From the NCBI GenBank assembly GCA_007922195.1, contig ML682123.1, positions 1,120,751 through 1,184,750 of the forward strand: a DNA stretch of 64,000 nucleotides, read 5' to 3'. Shown piece by piece: positions 22,625-34,280 of this stretch. Position numbers and translations under genes: made by a program. Position 1 is the first letter of the stretch. Each line of letters begins with the position of its first letter. Under the pieces are notes generated by a model, which was given only the letters and a program-made list of their open reading frames with translations, was not told where the DNA came from and did no database searches. The DNA is from Podocnemis expansa. Its lineage: Eukaryota; Chordata; Testudines; Podocnemididae.

Positions 22625-25600
22625 ATGGGAGCTCTCTGCTTCCTGCTGGCCACAGCACTGCTGGGGACGAGTCTGTCACTGGGTGAGTGTAAGGTGGGGT
22701 TGGGAGACTGGATCCTGCCTTCCATGGGGAGGGGAGAGAGATGGGCTAGTGAGTAGTCTCCTTCACAGAGTAGTCTCCTTCACAGAGACCACCTACCATT
22801 CATCTAGCCTGGATTTCTGCATTCAGTCCTGAGGCCATCCCATTCAGATCAGTGGGGATAGTTAACCCTAGACTACTGATGATTTTAATAGTGAACACTT
22901 CCAAGCTTTTTAACAGTTGCTGAGGCTAGCAGAACTGTTCCAGGAGATCGGGTAGGCACTGAGAACTGTGGGCAAAGCTACTGGTCTCCCCCCCGCCCCC
23001 AACACCTTGTAGACTGTGTGTATTGTATTGCAGTGACTATGTATAACCCTTCCACATGCACAGTCTTTAATTTATTTGCATTATTTGCTTCCTAGATGCT
23101 CAAGGGAGGTGGATTCAGGCAGGTAAGCCACCCACAGCAAACCACCAGGCTTATTTGCTTTGTACTCCTTAAATGAGAATGGAGGTCCTAGTCAGGACTC
23201 TGGCGTCCTGTCTCAGCTTTTGGATGGGAGTAAGGTCTAATGTGCTAGAGTAAGGTTGCTAAAATATTATCATTGTTAGGGGTATGGGTGAAGTCTATCT
23301 TGGGGTTAAGGTTGCCATGAATTTAAGGCATCATTGGATGATGGGTATCATTAGGTTTATAAGAAAGTTTATCTTGGAGGTTAGGGTAAAGGTTTCAAAA
23401 TGTGATTTCTTTCTTTCTTTCTCACATAGTGGCTGAACCAGTGTGAGTTAAAGTGGTTTTTTTTAAGTTAATTGCTTACATAACTCTTACTGTGACCTTT
23501 AAGTGCCCTGGTACTGTGCCCATGAATCACAAGGGAACCCAGGTGTCTCCAGCCTTGTTGTATTCTGCTTCCCAGAATCAGCCCTGTTATCTCTCTGTGT
23601 CTCTTTTTTGACTTCAGTTTCTGGTCACACTTGATATGATTTCAACCCTAACCTTGATGATAACCCTCTACCAATGATAATCTTAACTCCGTGGTAGCCT
23701 TACCCCTAACCTCTTGTTACCCTTAACATTAATACACCAACAACTTTAAATGTGTGATAACCATTTCTCTAGTCCCATGATAACTTTAAAGTAGCCTCAG
23801 ATGTATAACACTCTTAGGTTTGACTTCTATTTTTTCTCTCCTTAAAAGCTGGTGACACAGAAGTACCTAACTCTCAGTCTTGGCTGGCAGGGCCCTTATA
23901 TCTGTGTCTGACCATTCACACTAAAAGGGGTTCTATGAGGTCTCTCCTAAAAGTGAAAGTTGAATGGATCATTGTGGTTATTATGATTTGTTAGTGCAGA
24001 AAATAATTTTAGAGCTAGGTAACATAGGATGCTGTGTTCTAAATCTGTTGGGGAGTCTGAAAACTGGACACGTGGATGCAGCCTCCGTGTACTGGTTGGA
24101 CAAGGCGTGGAAGGGACTGGGGTCTAGTGGCTTACAGCTGACAGGGTTTGGAACCAGGACCCCTGGGTTGTTTCCCTGGCTCTGTTACTGTCAACTAGTA
24201 CTAAAGTTATTTACACATTAGCTCCCTTGTCCAGGTAATGCAGTTACTACTTTTCTTCCTAGTCTGTGGCCAGCGTTTGGTCTCAGGGCGCATCTTGAAT
24301 GGTCAAACTGCCAAGGACGGGGCCTGGCCCTGGCAGGTCAGTGTGCAGAGACAAGGTTCCCATATCTGCGGAGGTTCACTTGTCTCTGAGAGCTGGGTGT
24401 TGTCAGCGGCTCATTGTTTCGCTCAGTGAGTATCCCAGGCAGGGCAGAGGGTGGCTGCAGCTGTTCTGGAAGGACTCCCTCTCCCTTTCCAGTAGCTTCT
24501 CATTGCACAATATTCCTATTGGGCTGTTCCCCAGCTGATCCACCTCAGAGGTGGCTGCATCTCAGCATCAGGCAAGCTGTTCCTATGAAGATTTTCTGTG
24601 TGGCTGGTCCCTAATTAGATTTCATTTTCATCCAGGCCTGTTGTCAGCTCAGAGTATCGGCTGCAGCTAGGTAACAACCGGCTTGTCAGCAAGACATCCA
24701 ATCAAACACTATGGTCATCAGTGAAGAAAGTCATCCTCCATCCCAGTTATGATGAAGCCTCTTTTGTTGCTGACATTGCCTTGGTGGAGCTGGAGAATCC
24801 GACTGCATTCACGGCAGTCATGAGCCCTGTCTGTCTGCTTGATGCCTCTGTCCATGTACCTGCTGGGAAATCCTGTTGGGTGACTGGTTGGGGGAATGTT
24901 TACCCACAAGGTGAGGCAGACTGATAGCAGTTAAAAGAAGAAAGGGTGTGGGAAGGACCCAGCATCTAATGAAGTACGTGGGCTAGGTGATGGTAGACTC
25001 ATATGTACACCTCTGGCCTGAGAGTTACAAGGGTGTGTGGTTACCCAGCAATGGGTGCAATTATATTGTTAAACTGCCACAGTAGTGCAGTTACAAAGTT
25101 AGAAGGTGGAGATTTGATAGAGACCTATAAAATCACTAGTGGTGCTGAGAAAGTGAATCAGGAAGTGTTATTTACCCCTTTACATAATACGTGAACCAGT
25201 AGACAACAGGCGACTTTAATGGGCAGCAGATTAAGGACAAACAAAAGAAAGTGCTTGTTCACACAAGGCAAAATCCACCCGTAGAACTCATTCCCTTGGG
25301 ATGCTGTGAAGTCCAAAAGTACACTTGGCTTCAGCATGAACTGAATAATTTCCTGGAGAAGGGTGGTGCTGTGTTGCTCAGTATCAGTAGCCACAACAAT
25401 GGGGTTGCCCTTTAAATCCCAGGGACAACTTGCACAGCTGTGTTCAGCTCTACACCAACCAGTGTGAGACAAGCAACACCAGACTATCATAGGTGATGGT
25501 GCCTGCAGCTGAGTGTTTCTAAGATGGTTTTCTAATGTGGTCTGTCTGTATAATGCCAGCAGTCACAGGGTCAGACTGGAAGGTTTCTAGAGAGTCCTAG

Positions 25601-28600
25601 GAAGCCAAAATATCAGTCCCAGGCTCAGCAACTCCTTCTCCCAGTAGCTGAGTAGTGGGTTACCCCGGGTTAATTAGCTGACCTGAAGTTAATCAAGACC
25701 CTGCCCAGGAGTTGTTGAAAGTCTTCCCTCCAAAGAAAGGGTGCGGCTGGAGTGTGAAAGTGAGGAGAGCTACTAGTGTGTGAGAGGAGGCAAAATGTGA
25801 GTAGAAGGCAGATGGATCTAGGACACTGGTTCCCAGCCTAGGGTCTGTCAACCCCTGAAGGGCTGCAGAGCTACTTAAAGGGGTCCATGGACAGGCTGGT
25901 AGCTGGGTCTGGATGATGGTGGCAGCGTTGGAGTCAGGAGCCAGGCAATACCAGGGTGCTGCCCTGGCCCAGGCTGGTAGTTTTTAAAACTCCTCCGTTG
26001 CCCTGAGCAAGTTCAGATCATGCTCAGTGAGGGAGGAGCAGCCTGTGGCATGGCTGCTCCCGGCTCCAGCGGCTGGGTATAAGGGGGCCCTAGGTGGGGA
26101 GAGTCAGGCTCAGGGATGGGGCAGTCAGGGAAAGGGCACGGGGGGGCAGTGGGGGACACAGGGAGGGGATTAGGCTAACTGAGGCTGGACACTGCTGCTG
26201 GACCCTACAGGCAGGTCCCCGGCTGTGGCCCTGCTGGTCTGGTGGGGCTGAATTCCTCCGGCACCCTTCACCCCAGCTCTGCTGCTGTGCAGTGGGGTCG
26301 GGGGGGGGGCAGACCCTGATGCAGCCCTGCTGCTTCACAATGCAGGCCAGATTCTGGCTAGTGTGGGCTGGATTCTGCCTGTGGCACTGCTGCTGCACAT
26401 ATGGCCAGGGGGCCTGCACAGTGTTTTTTGTAGAAAAGGGGTTCCCAGCCTTCAAAAGGTTGGGAACCCCTGATCTAGGAGAAGAAGCAGAATGCTGGAC
26501 AAGAAGACCCATAAAGGTACAAAGAGTGGAGGAAAGAGAAACCCTTGCTAAAGGGGCAAAGGACTTCTCCCAGGCTTGGAGTTATGAGGGAAACTGACCC
26601 TATCAGAAGGGGAAGATTTAACTGGGCACTCTATCACACCCACTGTGACTGCCAGAGACCACAGGTTTCTCCTGGCAGAGTTCAGACACTAAGTCAAGGA
26701 AACATGGGGAGGCAACCCAGGGAATCTAGCTAGTCTTCTGCAACAGTAGAGTGAGGCTACAGCTTGCAGGGTCTCTGCATTGGAGCCCAGAATCAAGGGT
26801 GGGCTGGGCCTCCTCCTACCCTTAGCAGGCATCTGCTGAAGCAGCAAGAGCCTATGAGAACACATGCGTGAAACAGCTTTCTAACCTATCACTAGAGGGA
26901 AGCATGGGACCCATCAGGAAAGGAAAGGAGCTTTGTCACACAGCACAACCATGAGTTAAATGTTCTCCTCAGTGGCTGAAGCCTGCACCATGAGCCAAAC
27001 CTGGTTTAGCCTGGTGTAGCACCACATTGGTGATTCACTCACAGCAGCCTCTTGAGGCAAACAGCTGAAGCCAGCCCTTGGAACAGCAACCTACTCTAAA
27101 AGTGGCAGATTCAACCTGGTATGTGAGTGCCCAGAGGCTTAGAACACCAGCCTTTGTCATCTACTATCCAAGAGGAGAACGCTGTGCTTTGTACAGTTAG
27201 AAAGTGACCAAACTCCATCTCCACAGTGATTATTACATAATGATGGGCCCTTTTTAGGTATGATGGTAAACATGATCTAGTCATTCCAGGACCTCATGTC
27301 ACAGGAATGTTTTTATTTTGCCTTGAACCCATCCATTTTATTGCAGGTTTAAGCTAAACTAAATCTAGCCCCCCCTAGGGATTAGTCTACACAAGGTGTG
27401 GCCAAACTGTGGATTGCGAGTCACACACAGCTCTTCAAAGAAAAAATATGGCTCACGGAAGAGCATGGTAGGGAAACACAGCATGGTGGGAGACAGGAAG
27501 AAGAGTAGCGTGGTCGGGGACAGCAGAGATACAGTGGCATGGTCAGAGATGGCAGGGAAGCACCAGGATGGTTGAGAACAGGAGAGAAGCTCGGTATAGT
27601 CCAGGATGGGGGGTGAAGTGTGGCATGGTCAGGGCTAGCAGGGAAACTATGGCATGGTCAGGGACAGAGGGGGTGGGAGAAGTGCAGGATGGTTGGGGAG
27701 AGCAGAGCAGCAGCAGCATGGTAAGAGACAGGGGAAGAAGCACAGCATGGTCAGGGAAGCTGTGGCATGTTTAGATTTTCTCATAGGCTGTAATGCAGTT
27801 TACTCATTGTTAAAATAAAATTGTGTTTTACAAGTCCTAAACATGACATGGAATACTAAGAAAAGTTTAAAACTGAATGTAGATTACTTTCAATTTTTGG
27901 CACACTTACTTCTGTAAAACATTGTATTCCAGAATAAAATCTGTTAAATCGAAACATTGTGCAACACTTGGGGTATGTCCACACATCTCTTTTATTTCAA
28001 AATAACACTGGTTATTTCTAAATAAAAAAGATTAGCTCCACACAACATATTCTCATTTTCAAATGACGGGCTCTGTCATTTCAAAATAAGACCTGTCATT
28101 CTGAAATAGCTTAAACCTTCTTTAAATTGAAACAGCGGTTATTTTGAAATGGTTATTTCAAAATAACGCTGTTCAGATGTGTTATTTTGAAATAACCATT
28201 ATTTTGAAATAACACTTTTGCCCTTCTCCTTCCCAGGGTGCCTTAAGCCATGCAATTAGTGTAGTAATTAGCACCTTTGCTTAATATGCAAAAGGTCCTG
28301 GGTTCAAGCCCCAGGGGTTTGGACTTGATGATCTTATGAGGTCCCGTCCAACCCTATGATTCTATTCTATTCCTTTTAGCCTATATTGGATGGGGGCATG
28401 GCCCAGGGAGGGGGTTGTGTTGCCACACCTCCCATGGTGCCCTCTCCTTAAGCAAAATAGCAAGTCCTGTGTTTGGACATGCTATTTCACTTTGAGCTTT
28501 TTCCCTTAATTCAAACTAACTTGTTTCAAAATAAGGACTTTCTTTCAAAATAACTCATTTTGAAATAACAATGTATGTGTGGGCATAGCCTTAAAGATTA

Positions 28601-30736
28601 GCACCTGAGAGCTTTTTATGTACTGCATTGACAAGTTACTGCCCAGATTTTAAAAAATTACATCCAGTGACAGCTAAGTTTTTACTGTATAGACCTAGTT
28701 TTCATGGTAACCTTAAGTAATTATTGAATCTGACATTAGTAGGATCAAAATTTGCCCTGTTTTTATGACAAAATTAAAGTGCACAATAAAATTTAAGTTT
28801 AGTAATTTTGGAGTAGGTAAAAGTATGTGCTTGTATGCCTCAGTGCAGCTCTTGAAGGGTTAATAATCAACTTGTGTGGCTCTTGAGTTCCATAAGTTTG
28901 ACCATTCCTGGTGTACACAATGAAGTTGCAACAGTTTGGCTCCAGTCTACTTCAATGTGTTTGGGTGTGTGTTCCTGAATATGGGTTTCAGATCATTCCT
29001 GTTTGTGTAGTCTGCATGTGTCTGTGCGCCAATGCCTGCTCTAGACAAACAGAAAGCTAAGTCAGAGGCTGCCACCAGCAGACATCAAGCAATATACAAT
29101 CAAACTCCTAATTGTGTCCTCATGGCCATGTATGTGTAGCCCTGGCCTGGAACCAACCAGCTCAGAGATTTAAACTCAGGACACCAAAAGAAGGCAACAT
29201 GATGCATAGACAAAGCTCAGCATTTTCAAACTCATCCTACAGCCTCAAGTGTCTAAGAGATTTAGGCACTTAGATATGCAGATAGGCTCCTAACAGGGTA
29301 TTCAAATTTAGCCATGCAGGTTAGATTTAAGTTCCAAAGCATCCACTTTTGTAGGTGCCTATGAGTTTTTTCAAAATCCCTGTGGGTATCCTCTTGCACT
29401 TATTGGTGCCTGAACCCCTTTGAACTCCTGGCCCCAAGTGTCTGTAATACATTACAGGCTCTAAAAACCATTCAGGGCTTCAAAGCTGGGGAGAGCAACA
29501 TACCTTTAAAATCTGGGTTAATTCTTTTTGCTTTTATTATATTGGTCAACTGTCCTCCTGCCACACACACCAACTGACTCAACCTGATCTCTTTCCAGAG
29601 CTAGGTATTGAACCCAGGAGAGCTAGCTTCCATCCCCATCTTCTCTAACCCACTAGACAGTGTTTCCTCTCCAAACACACACACTAGTCCCTCCATTCTG
29701 CCTCAGAGCTGGGAACTTATTCTAGATTCTTAATGTGACAACTTTTTATGTCATTTCCTCTTACACCACGAGTCACCCTGCCCTTGGCTCTTTTATTCCA
29801 GCGGCTCCTTCCACTCCAGAGATGCTTCAAGAGTTGGAAGTGCTCACCATAGATTCCACAATCTGCAACAATCGCCTTCGGGAAGCACTTAAGAAGCCTT
29901 TGGCTTACAGCCCTGTTAAAGATGACATGATATGTGCTGGCTACACGGAAGGCTATAAAGGGACTGCACTGGTGAGACTCTCTGACTGAGGCTGGGGCCC
30001 CTTTGTGCCAGGAGCTGCCCAAACCCCAGCTGAGATAAGGGCCCCATATTGCAAACCCTGCTGATCCTGTCATGTTTTCCTGGTAGTGCGCCAGGGGGAC
30101 CCACCCAACACTAGGCCTGGAAGGAGGGCCTGAGCCCTGAGTTCACACCTAAGTGTTTAGACAAGACCCCTCTTGGCTTGAGGTTGCATCTATAAAGCAT
30201 AAAGATAGCAGGGTCCATCCAGCCTGTCCTCCTGTGTAACCCAGCCCACAGCTGGGCCTGGTCACCCCTTCAGTGAGCCCTGAGACTTGAGTATATATAA
30301 AACATTTCCCAAAAAGGCAGACAGTAGGGATGTGATGCCATCCACACATGAAGAATCCACCCCTGCCCTTGCGGACAGTGGAACCTGGTCTCCTCCTCTG
30401 CAATCCCATGTCTTTTCCTGTGTCTAGGGAGACTCTGGTGGACCCCTGGTGTGCCAAGAGAATGGAACCTGGTATCTTGCTGGGATTGTGAGCTGGTTAC
30501 TGATTACAACAGTGAATGGGGCAACCAGTGTTGTCCCCGGATACCCTGGAGTCTACAACCGCCCGAACTCCCACAACAGTTGGATGCAGGAGAATGCGCC
30601 AGGTGTGAGTTTTGCGGCGGTGAACTTCACTGTGAAAAGTATCAACCCCCCAACCACCATACCGCCAAACAGTGCTGGTCCCTCTGCCATCATCCCCATG
30701 GTCCTTCTCACTATACTTCTGTGGCTGTGTGTCTAA
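22625..30736 (+). CDS. Membrane-anchored serine protease with altered S1 pocket (gene B)
   Basis: Six exons: 22625-22682, 23096-23122, 24263-24425, 24636-24910, 29802-29971 and 30428-30736, all with AG/GT borders and matching phases; about 333 aa. Exon 1 encodes a hydrophobic signal peptide ([19 protein letters not shown]). The pro-segment has a Cys that probably pairs with PVCLLD of the catalytic domain. The activation site is SGR|ILNG. Triad: His in SAAHCF, Asp in ADIALVEL, Ser in GDSGGP. The tail ends in a hydrophobic stretch ([15 protein letters not shown]), suggesting a GPI anchor. Known relatives are PRSS27, prostasin and testisin. Odd points: exon 5 ends GYKGTAL instead of a DSCQ-type end, so Asp189 and Cys191 are absent. 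The loop after VSW is seven residues longer than in gene C and lacks Cys220. It is probably secreted to the cell surface; substrate preference cannot be predicted as tryptic. Confidence 0.8.
22683..24262 (+). other. Introns 1 and 2 of gene B
   Basis: Intron 1 (22683-23095) is unremarkable. Intron 2 (23123-24262) contains a degenerate repeat of GTTAGGG/TATCATTAGG units (23240-23400) and, further on, its inverted form with AACCCTA/GATAACC units (23636-23812). It also has a fragment of the GGTCTAGTGG...AGGACCCCTGGG SINE-like repeat at 24095-24190. Confidence 0.5.
25020..25360 (+). mobile_element. Old LINE (CR1/L3-like) C-terminal fragment in intron 4 of gene B
   Basis: Broken frames read as the end of a CR1-like ORF2: FTPLHNT, then a block resembling QTKRKxLFTQ and [17 protein letters not shown]. 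Stops and frame changes are frequent. It is much older than the CR1 at 16605. Confidence 0.4.
25824..26472. mobile_element. hAT MITE with perfect 8-bp duplication
   Basis: The element starts CACTGGTTCCCAGCC and ends GGTTGGGAACCCCTG, with ATCTAGGA on both sides (25816-25823 and 26473-26480). Near the right end GGGGTTCCCAGCCTT and AGGTTGGGAACCCC form a hairpin around a short loop. The GC-rich interior has no transposase; the 167-codon frame over it is incidental. It lies in intron 4 of gene B. Confidence 0.85.
27460..27770. repeat. Degenerate GCATGGTCAGGGA minisatellite
   Basis: About nine loose units of GCATGGTCAGGGACAGCAGG/GAAGCA with variable spacing, lying inside the hAT element. Confidence 0.65.
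27971..28590 (+). mobile_element. Harbinger-type MITE
   Basis: Begins GGGTATGTCCACACATCTC and ends ATGTGTGGGCATAGCC, with TTG/TTA at the two borders. Subterminal TTATTTTGAAATAAC palindromes and a block CCCATGGTGCC...AAATAGCA match the end of the autonomous Harbinger at about 38250-38320. It lies within the hAT element and carries a SINE. Confidence 0.75.
28236..28375 (+). mobile_element. tRNA-derived SINE with CR1-type tail
   Basis: The head has an A-box-like TAGTGTAGTAATTAGCAC and a B box GGTTCAAGCCC (about 28301). The tail reads GATGATCTTATGAGGTCC, CCAACCCTATGATTCTATTC, the 3' end of CR1. Such SINEs use CR1 machinery in trans. It interrupts the Harbinger MITE. Confidence 0.75.
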
Positions 30737-32854
30737 CCCCCTCTTAGATTGTGTCCCCATCCCACACTAGCCTTTCCTCACCCTTTGTACAGATAAACCA
30801 TGTCACCTGTGACACCAAACCCCCTTATATTCACACCCTCCGTAGTATTCTATCTATCTTTGTGTGACATACACTTCGTGAGGTATCATTTAGAAACGAA
30901 TAACTAGGTAAATCCTGAAAGGGAGGTTAGTTTGTGGATTCACCAGACACAGACAAAAACCACTTGAAAGAAGGTGGATATTTATTAAATGCTAGGGTAG
31001 TATACTGGATAAGTCACCCAAAGCAAAGCAAAATATAAAGCGGCGAGAGGTTATGTCCCTGCAGCAGCTGGGGACCCCTGGACGGCTGCGGACGACCGCA
31101 AGGAGGTTTCTGAGGCACCTTTCTCATAAGGCCCATTCGGCAAAGTCTGATAATCATATGGGCTGTGCTAACATATAGCACAATTCAGAGCAGGTGGGGG
31201 GATCAGGCCTGCCGTCCTTGAACAGGCTTGGACCAGCCAAGCTGGCTCTGAAGGGCACAAAAATGCAAAAACACAAAATAACATATAATAAGCAAAAACT
31301 GCCCTAAACACCTGTTAAAACAAAAACATAGGCAGACCCTGGTACAATCTTTCCGGGCAGACAGCCCAGAAAGCCGTTCATGGGAAGGTCATTCCCATGG
31401 GAAAGCCCGTGAGCATCACTATACTGTCCGTTACAAACATCTTCCACAAAGTTCCCTATAACACTAGGTATCATTCATGTGCTTATGTGCTGTGTGTACA
31501 TGAAGGACATTAAGATTCACAGATGTGCTTGAATGGTAGCAAAAATGTGTTCAGGTCTATCCCAAAGAAAGAAATGTGAATTTAGCTCAATTTCCTTACA
31601 AGCAACATGCAAAGGGGGAGTAGGGGTAGGGGAGGACAAAACCTACACTGCCAAGTAGAGGAGAAGACATCCTAGCATTTACACCCAGAAGGAGAGAGAA
31701 GCTGGGTATGGATTTTACTTTTCAGAAGAATCCGTTGCCAAGATTTACTGGGATATTAGGATGGGGGGGGCTGAACCTCAAGGAAAATGAACCAAATCAT
31801 AACTAACTGATATTCTTGCATTAGAAGAGTGTTCTGAGTAAGGTCCTTTCTGAAAGCTAATGGCCTGCTGGTGATTAATGTCACCCTGAAAAGTAGGCAT
31901 AACTCTAACAGGAAACTATGAAAACTCATTGATATTAGGTTTGAAAGTGCTTGGCCAAATAAAGAAGGCAGCAATTCCCACTCGGGCAGGAAGGGGGCAG
32001 CTATTTCCTGTCTCCTAGGTAAATTAAGCTAGAGAGGAATAAAACAATAAATGCCTCATTCACCTACCTGTGCAAAAGGAAGCACTGGGAATGAGGAACA
32101 AGCTATGGCTACCCTGCTTCCTGATACAAGGAATCAGCATTGGAAGATACAAGCAGGAAGAGAAGCTATCTGTGATCTCCAATCCCGCACACTGAGACAG
32201 ACATGTCCTCCTCACCAGGCCCAGCTCTTCCTCAGCAGGTGGGGGTGAGGCCTATGGTCTATCAGCCCCACTTGGGATAGCGTTTGTCAGGCCCCATGCG
32301 CCACCCATTATCGATCACTGATGTCTAAGCTGGGCTGGGGCAAGCCCATTGAGGCTCCTCCCACAAACTACATGAACTAATTCACACACACAAAACAACA
32401 GGGGAGGAGGACCTCTTCCTGCCTCCTTCCTGTGGGCTGTGGTGGTGGTGGTGTCTCGTTGGTGCCAGACCTTCCTGTAAGCAGTCACGTCGTGGGGCTG
32501 GGGAGCTGTAGACAAACTGATGGGGTCAGAGCTGCTGATCTAGGGCTATCCAAGATGTAGACACATGGGGGTGTCCTGAAGCTGCTATATTTGTTGATTG
32601 TGAGTGGCCCACACTGGGAGCAACAGCAGCACAGCATGAGTCTGTGGAAGCATAGTCATGCACCTAGGGTTACAGGGCAGGTGGTGACAAAACCGCTCAC
32701 TGGTTTGGATATACACCCCTGAACCAGCTGTGTGCATTATGTGCATGTGGGGTGTGATGCTGGCTGGATAGGGGTGACCTTTTAGAATATGATTTAATAT
32801 CAATACTGAAAAATTATGATAGGTTGTACAGGAGAGGCCATGTTAGGTACCATT
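30737..32854. other. Unassigned region downstream of gene B
   Basis: No gene is recognised. No canonical AATAAA lies within the first 100 bp after the stop; AGATAAA at 30790 is the nearest variant. 30900-31460 looks repeat-like, but I cannot name it. Confidence 0.35.
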
Positions 32855-33590
32855 AGAAAGGATATAATTAGTTAAGTATTATACTGTTGTTTATGTATAT
32901 GTCCCATATGTGTACTGGAAATTATTGCTATGTTGGATGTATGTGTGTTCCAACACATACACTGCAACTCCCCAGACACCATGGCTGCAGCACTAGTGGC
33001 TTGATGGCCCAGTAACTGAAATCATGGGTACAAAAAGCCCAGGAAAAGAACCCAGGGGCTACACCTGAGGAGTCACCAGGTCACTCATGGGATCCTGGAC
33101 TCCATCTTATTTCTGTAAATTTCTGCAAGGAGAATGATACAGGCCAAGGGACATAAAAGGCAGCCACACCACATCTATATTGTCTTCAACCAGTCTTTAG
33201 TCTTCAGCCTTTACCTACCTCTGGATCAACTCATTCACAACTGAATCTGTGAAGCAAAGGACGGAGACCCATCCAGATACTGGATGTAAACCAGAGGGAC
33301 TGGACAAGCCTGCAAACTCCAGATTTGACCGGAAAGTTGTTATGTTATGGACTTTCAAATCACTTGTATGTATGTGATTGCTTTATCCATATAACATCTC
33401 TCACTTGGTTTCTTTCTTTCCTTTTATAATAAACTTTAGTTTTATTTCCTAAAGGATTGGCTGTCAGCATGGGATTTTGGATAAGATACAAACTCACATT
33501 GATCCGCAATATGGCTGACCCTGGGGTGAGAAGCACTTTTTGGTAAAGAGCACAAATGCAGAAAAAGGTTCCGTGTATCTTTTGTTCTAG
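32855..33590 (+). mobile_element. LTR-like sequence
   Basis: Holds a TATA-like GGGACATAAAAGGCAGCC (about 33150), then ATAATAAACTTTAGTTTTAT, a polyadenylation-like block, and TAAAGGATTGGCTGTCAGCA near the end. This order (promoter, poly(A) signal, short U5) fits a retroviral LTR. Borders and duplication are not resolved. Confidence 0.4.
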
Positions 33591-33623
33591 CTTCCTGATA
33601 ACCAGTGTGCCTAGGGCTCCGAT

Positions 33624-33863
33624 GTTTTTTTTTTTTTTTTTTTTTTTTAATTTATTTGCTTTCTTCTGAAGCATGAGGCATGACTCACTTGTTAGTGGAT
33701 TCTCTGTACTTTGAAGTCTTTAAATCACAATTTGAGGACATTAATAATCCAGCCATAGGTTAGAGGTTTATTACAGGAGTTTGTGGGTGAGGTTTTGTGG
33801 CCTGAATTGTGCAGGAGGTCAGACTAGATGATCACATTGGTCTCTTCTGACCTTAGAGTCTAT
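33624..33863 (+). repeat. CR1-family LINE 3' end split by a MITE
   Basis: After a T-run (about 33624-33648) the sequence follows the 3' end at 2230-2460 closely. It continues through GAGGTCAGACTAGATGATCA to GACCTTAGAGTCTAT. The tail resumes at 34281 with TATGAGTCTG, showing that the MITE at 33864-34280 inserted into it. Confidence 0.8.
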
Positions 33864-34280
33864 GGCTATGTCCACACATACATCATTATTTCAAAATGAG
33901 TTATTTCAAAATAAAGTCCTTATTTTGAAATAAATTAATTTGAATTAAGAAAATGTTAATTTGAATTAAGGGAAAGCCTGCTATCGAAATGGTTGTTGTT
34001 TAAAAACAGTTATTTCGAAATAATGCCGTTTGGACATGTTGTTTCGAAACAATGGTGTTGTTTCAAAACATGTCCAAATGGCATTATTTTAAAATAACTA
34101 TTTTGAAATAACAACCATTTTGTAATGAATGGGGTTTAAGCTGTTTCGAAATGATGGTTCTTATTTCGAAATGACAGAGCCTGTCATTTCGAAATAAGAA
34201 AACATTGTGTGGGCCTAATCTTTTTTTATTTCAAAATAATTAATGTTATTTTGAAATAAAAGAGATGTGTGAACATACCC
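33864..34280. mobile_element. Harbinger-type MITE inside a CR1 tail
   Basis: Ends GGCTATGTCCACACAT and, inverted, GGGTATGTTCACACAT, flanked by TAT (33861-33863 and 34281-34283). The 417-bp interior is built of TTATTTCGAAATAA-like inverted repeats and could fold almost end to end. Confidence 0.85.

Larger units (their letters stand above)
27392..28910. mobile_element. hAT element interrupted by minisatellite and nested insertions
   Basis: The left end (GTGTGGCCAAACTGTGG) and right end (GCTCTTGAGTTCCATAAGTT, then GACCATTCCTG) match the 187-bp MITE at 21151-21337, in the same order. The flanks GTCTACAC and GTGTACAC are a probable 8-bp duplication. The interior holds a minisatellite (27460-27770), AT-rich filler, and a Harbinger MITE (27971-28590). 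Confidence 0.65.

Noticed and set aside
26094..26597. 167-codon + strand frame in intron 4 of gene B
   Set aside because: Lies across a hAT MITE border and has no domain; chance frame in GC-rich DNA.
33990..34260. Clustered short palindromes resembling a repeat-spacer array
   Set aside because: They are the foldback arms of a Harbinger MITE; spacing and sequence do not fit CRISPR, and the genome is vertebrate.
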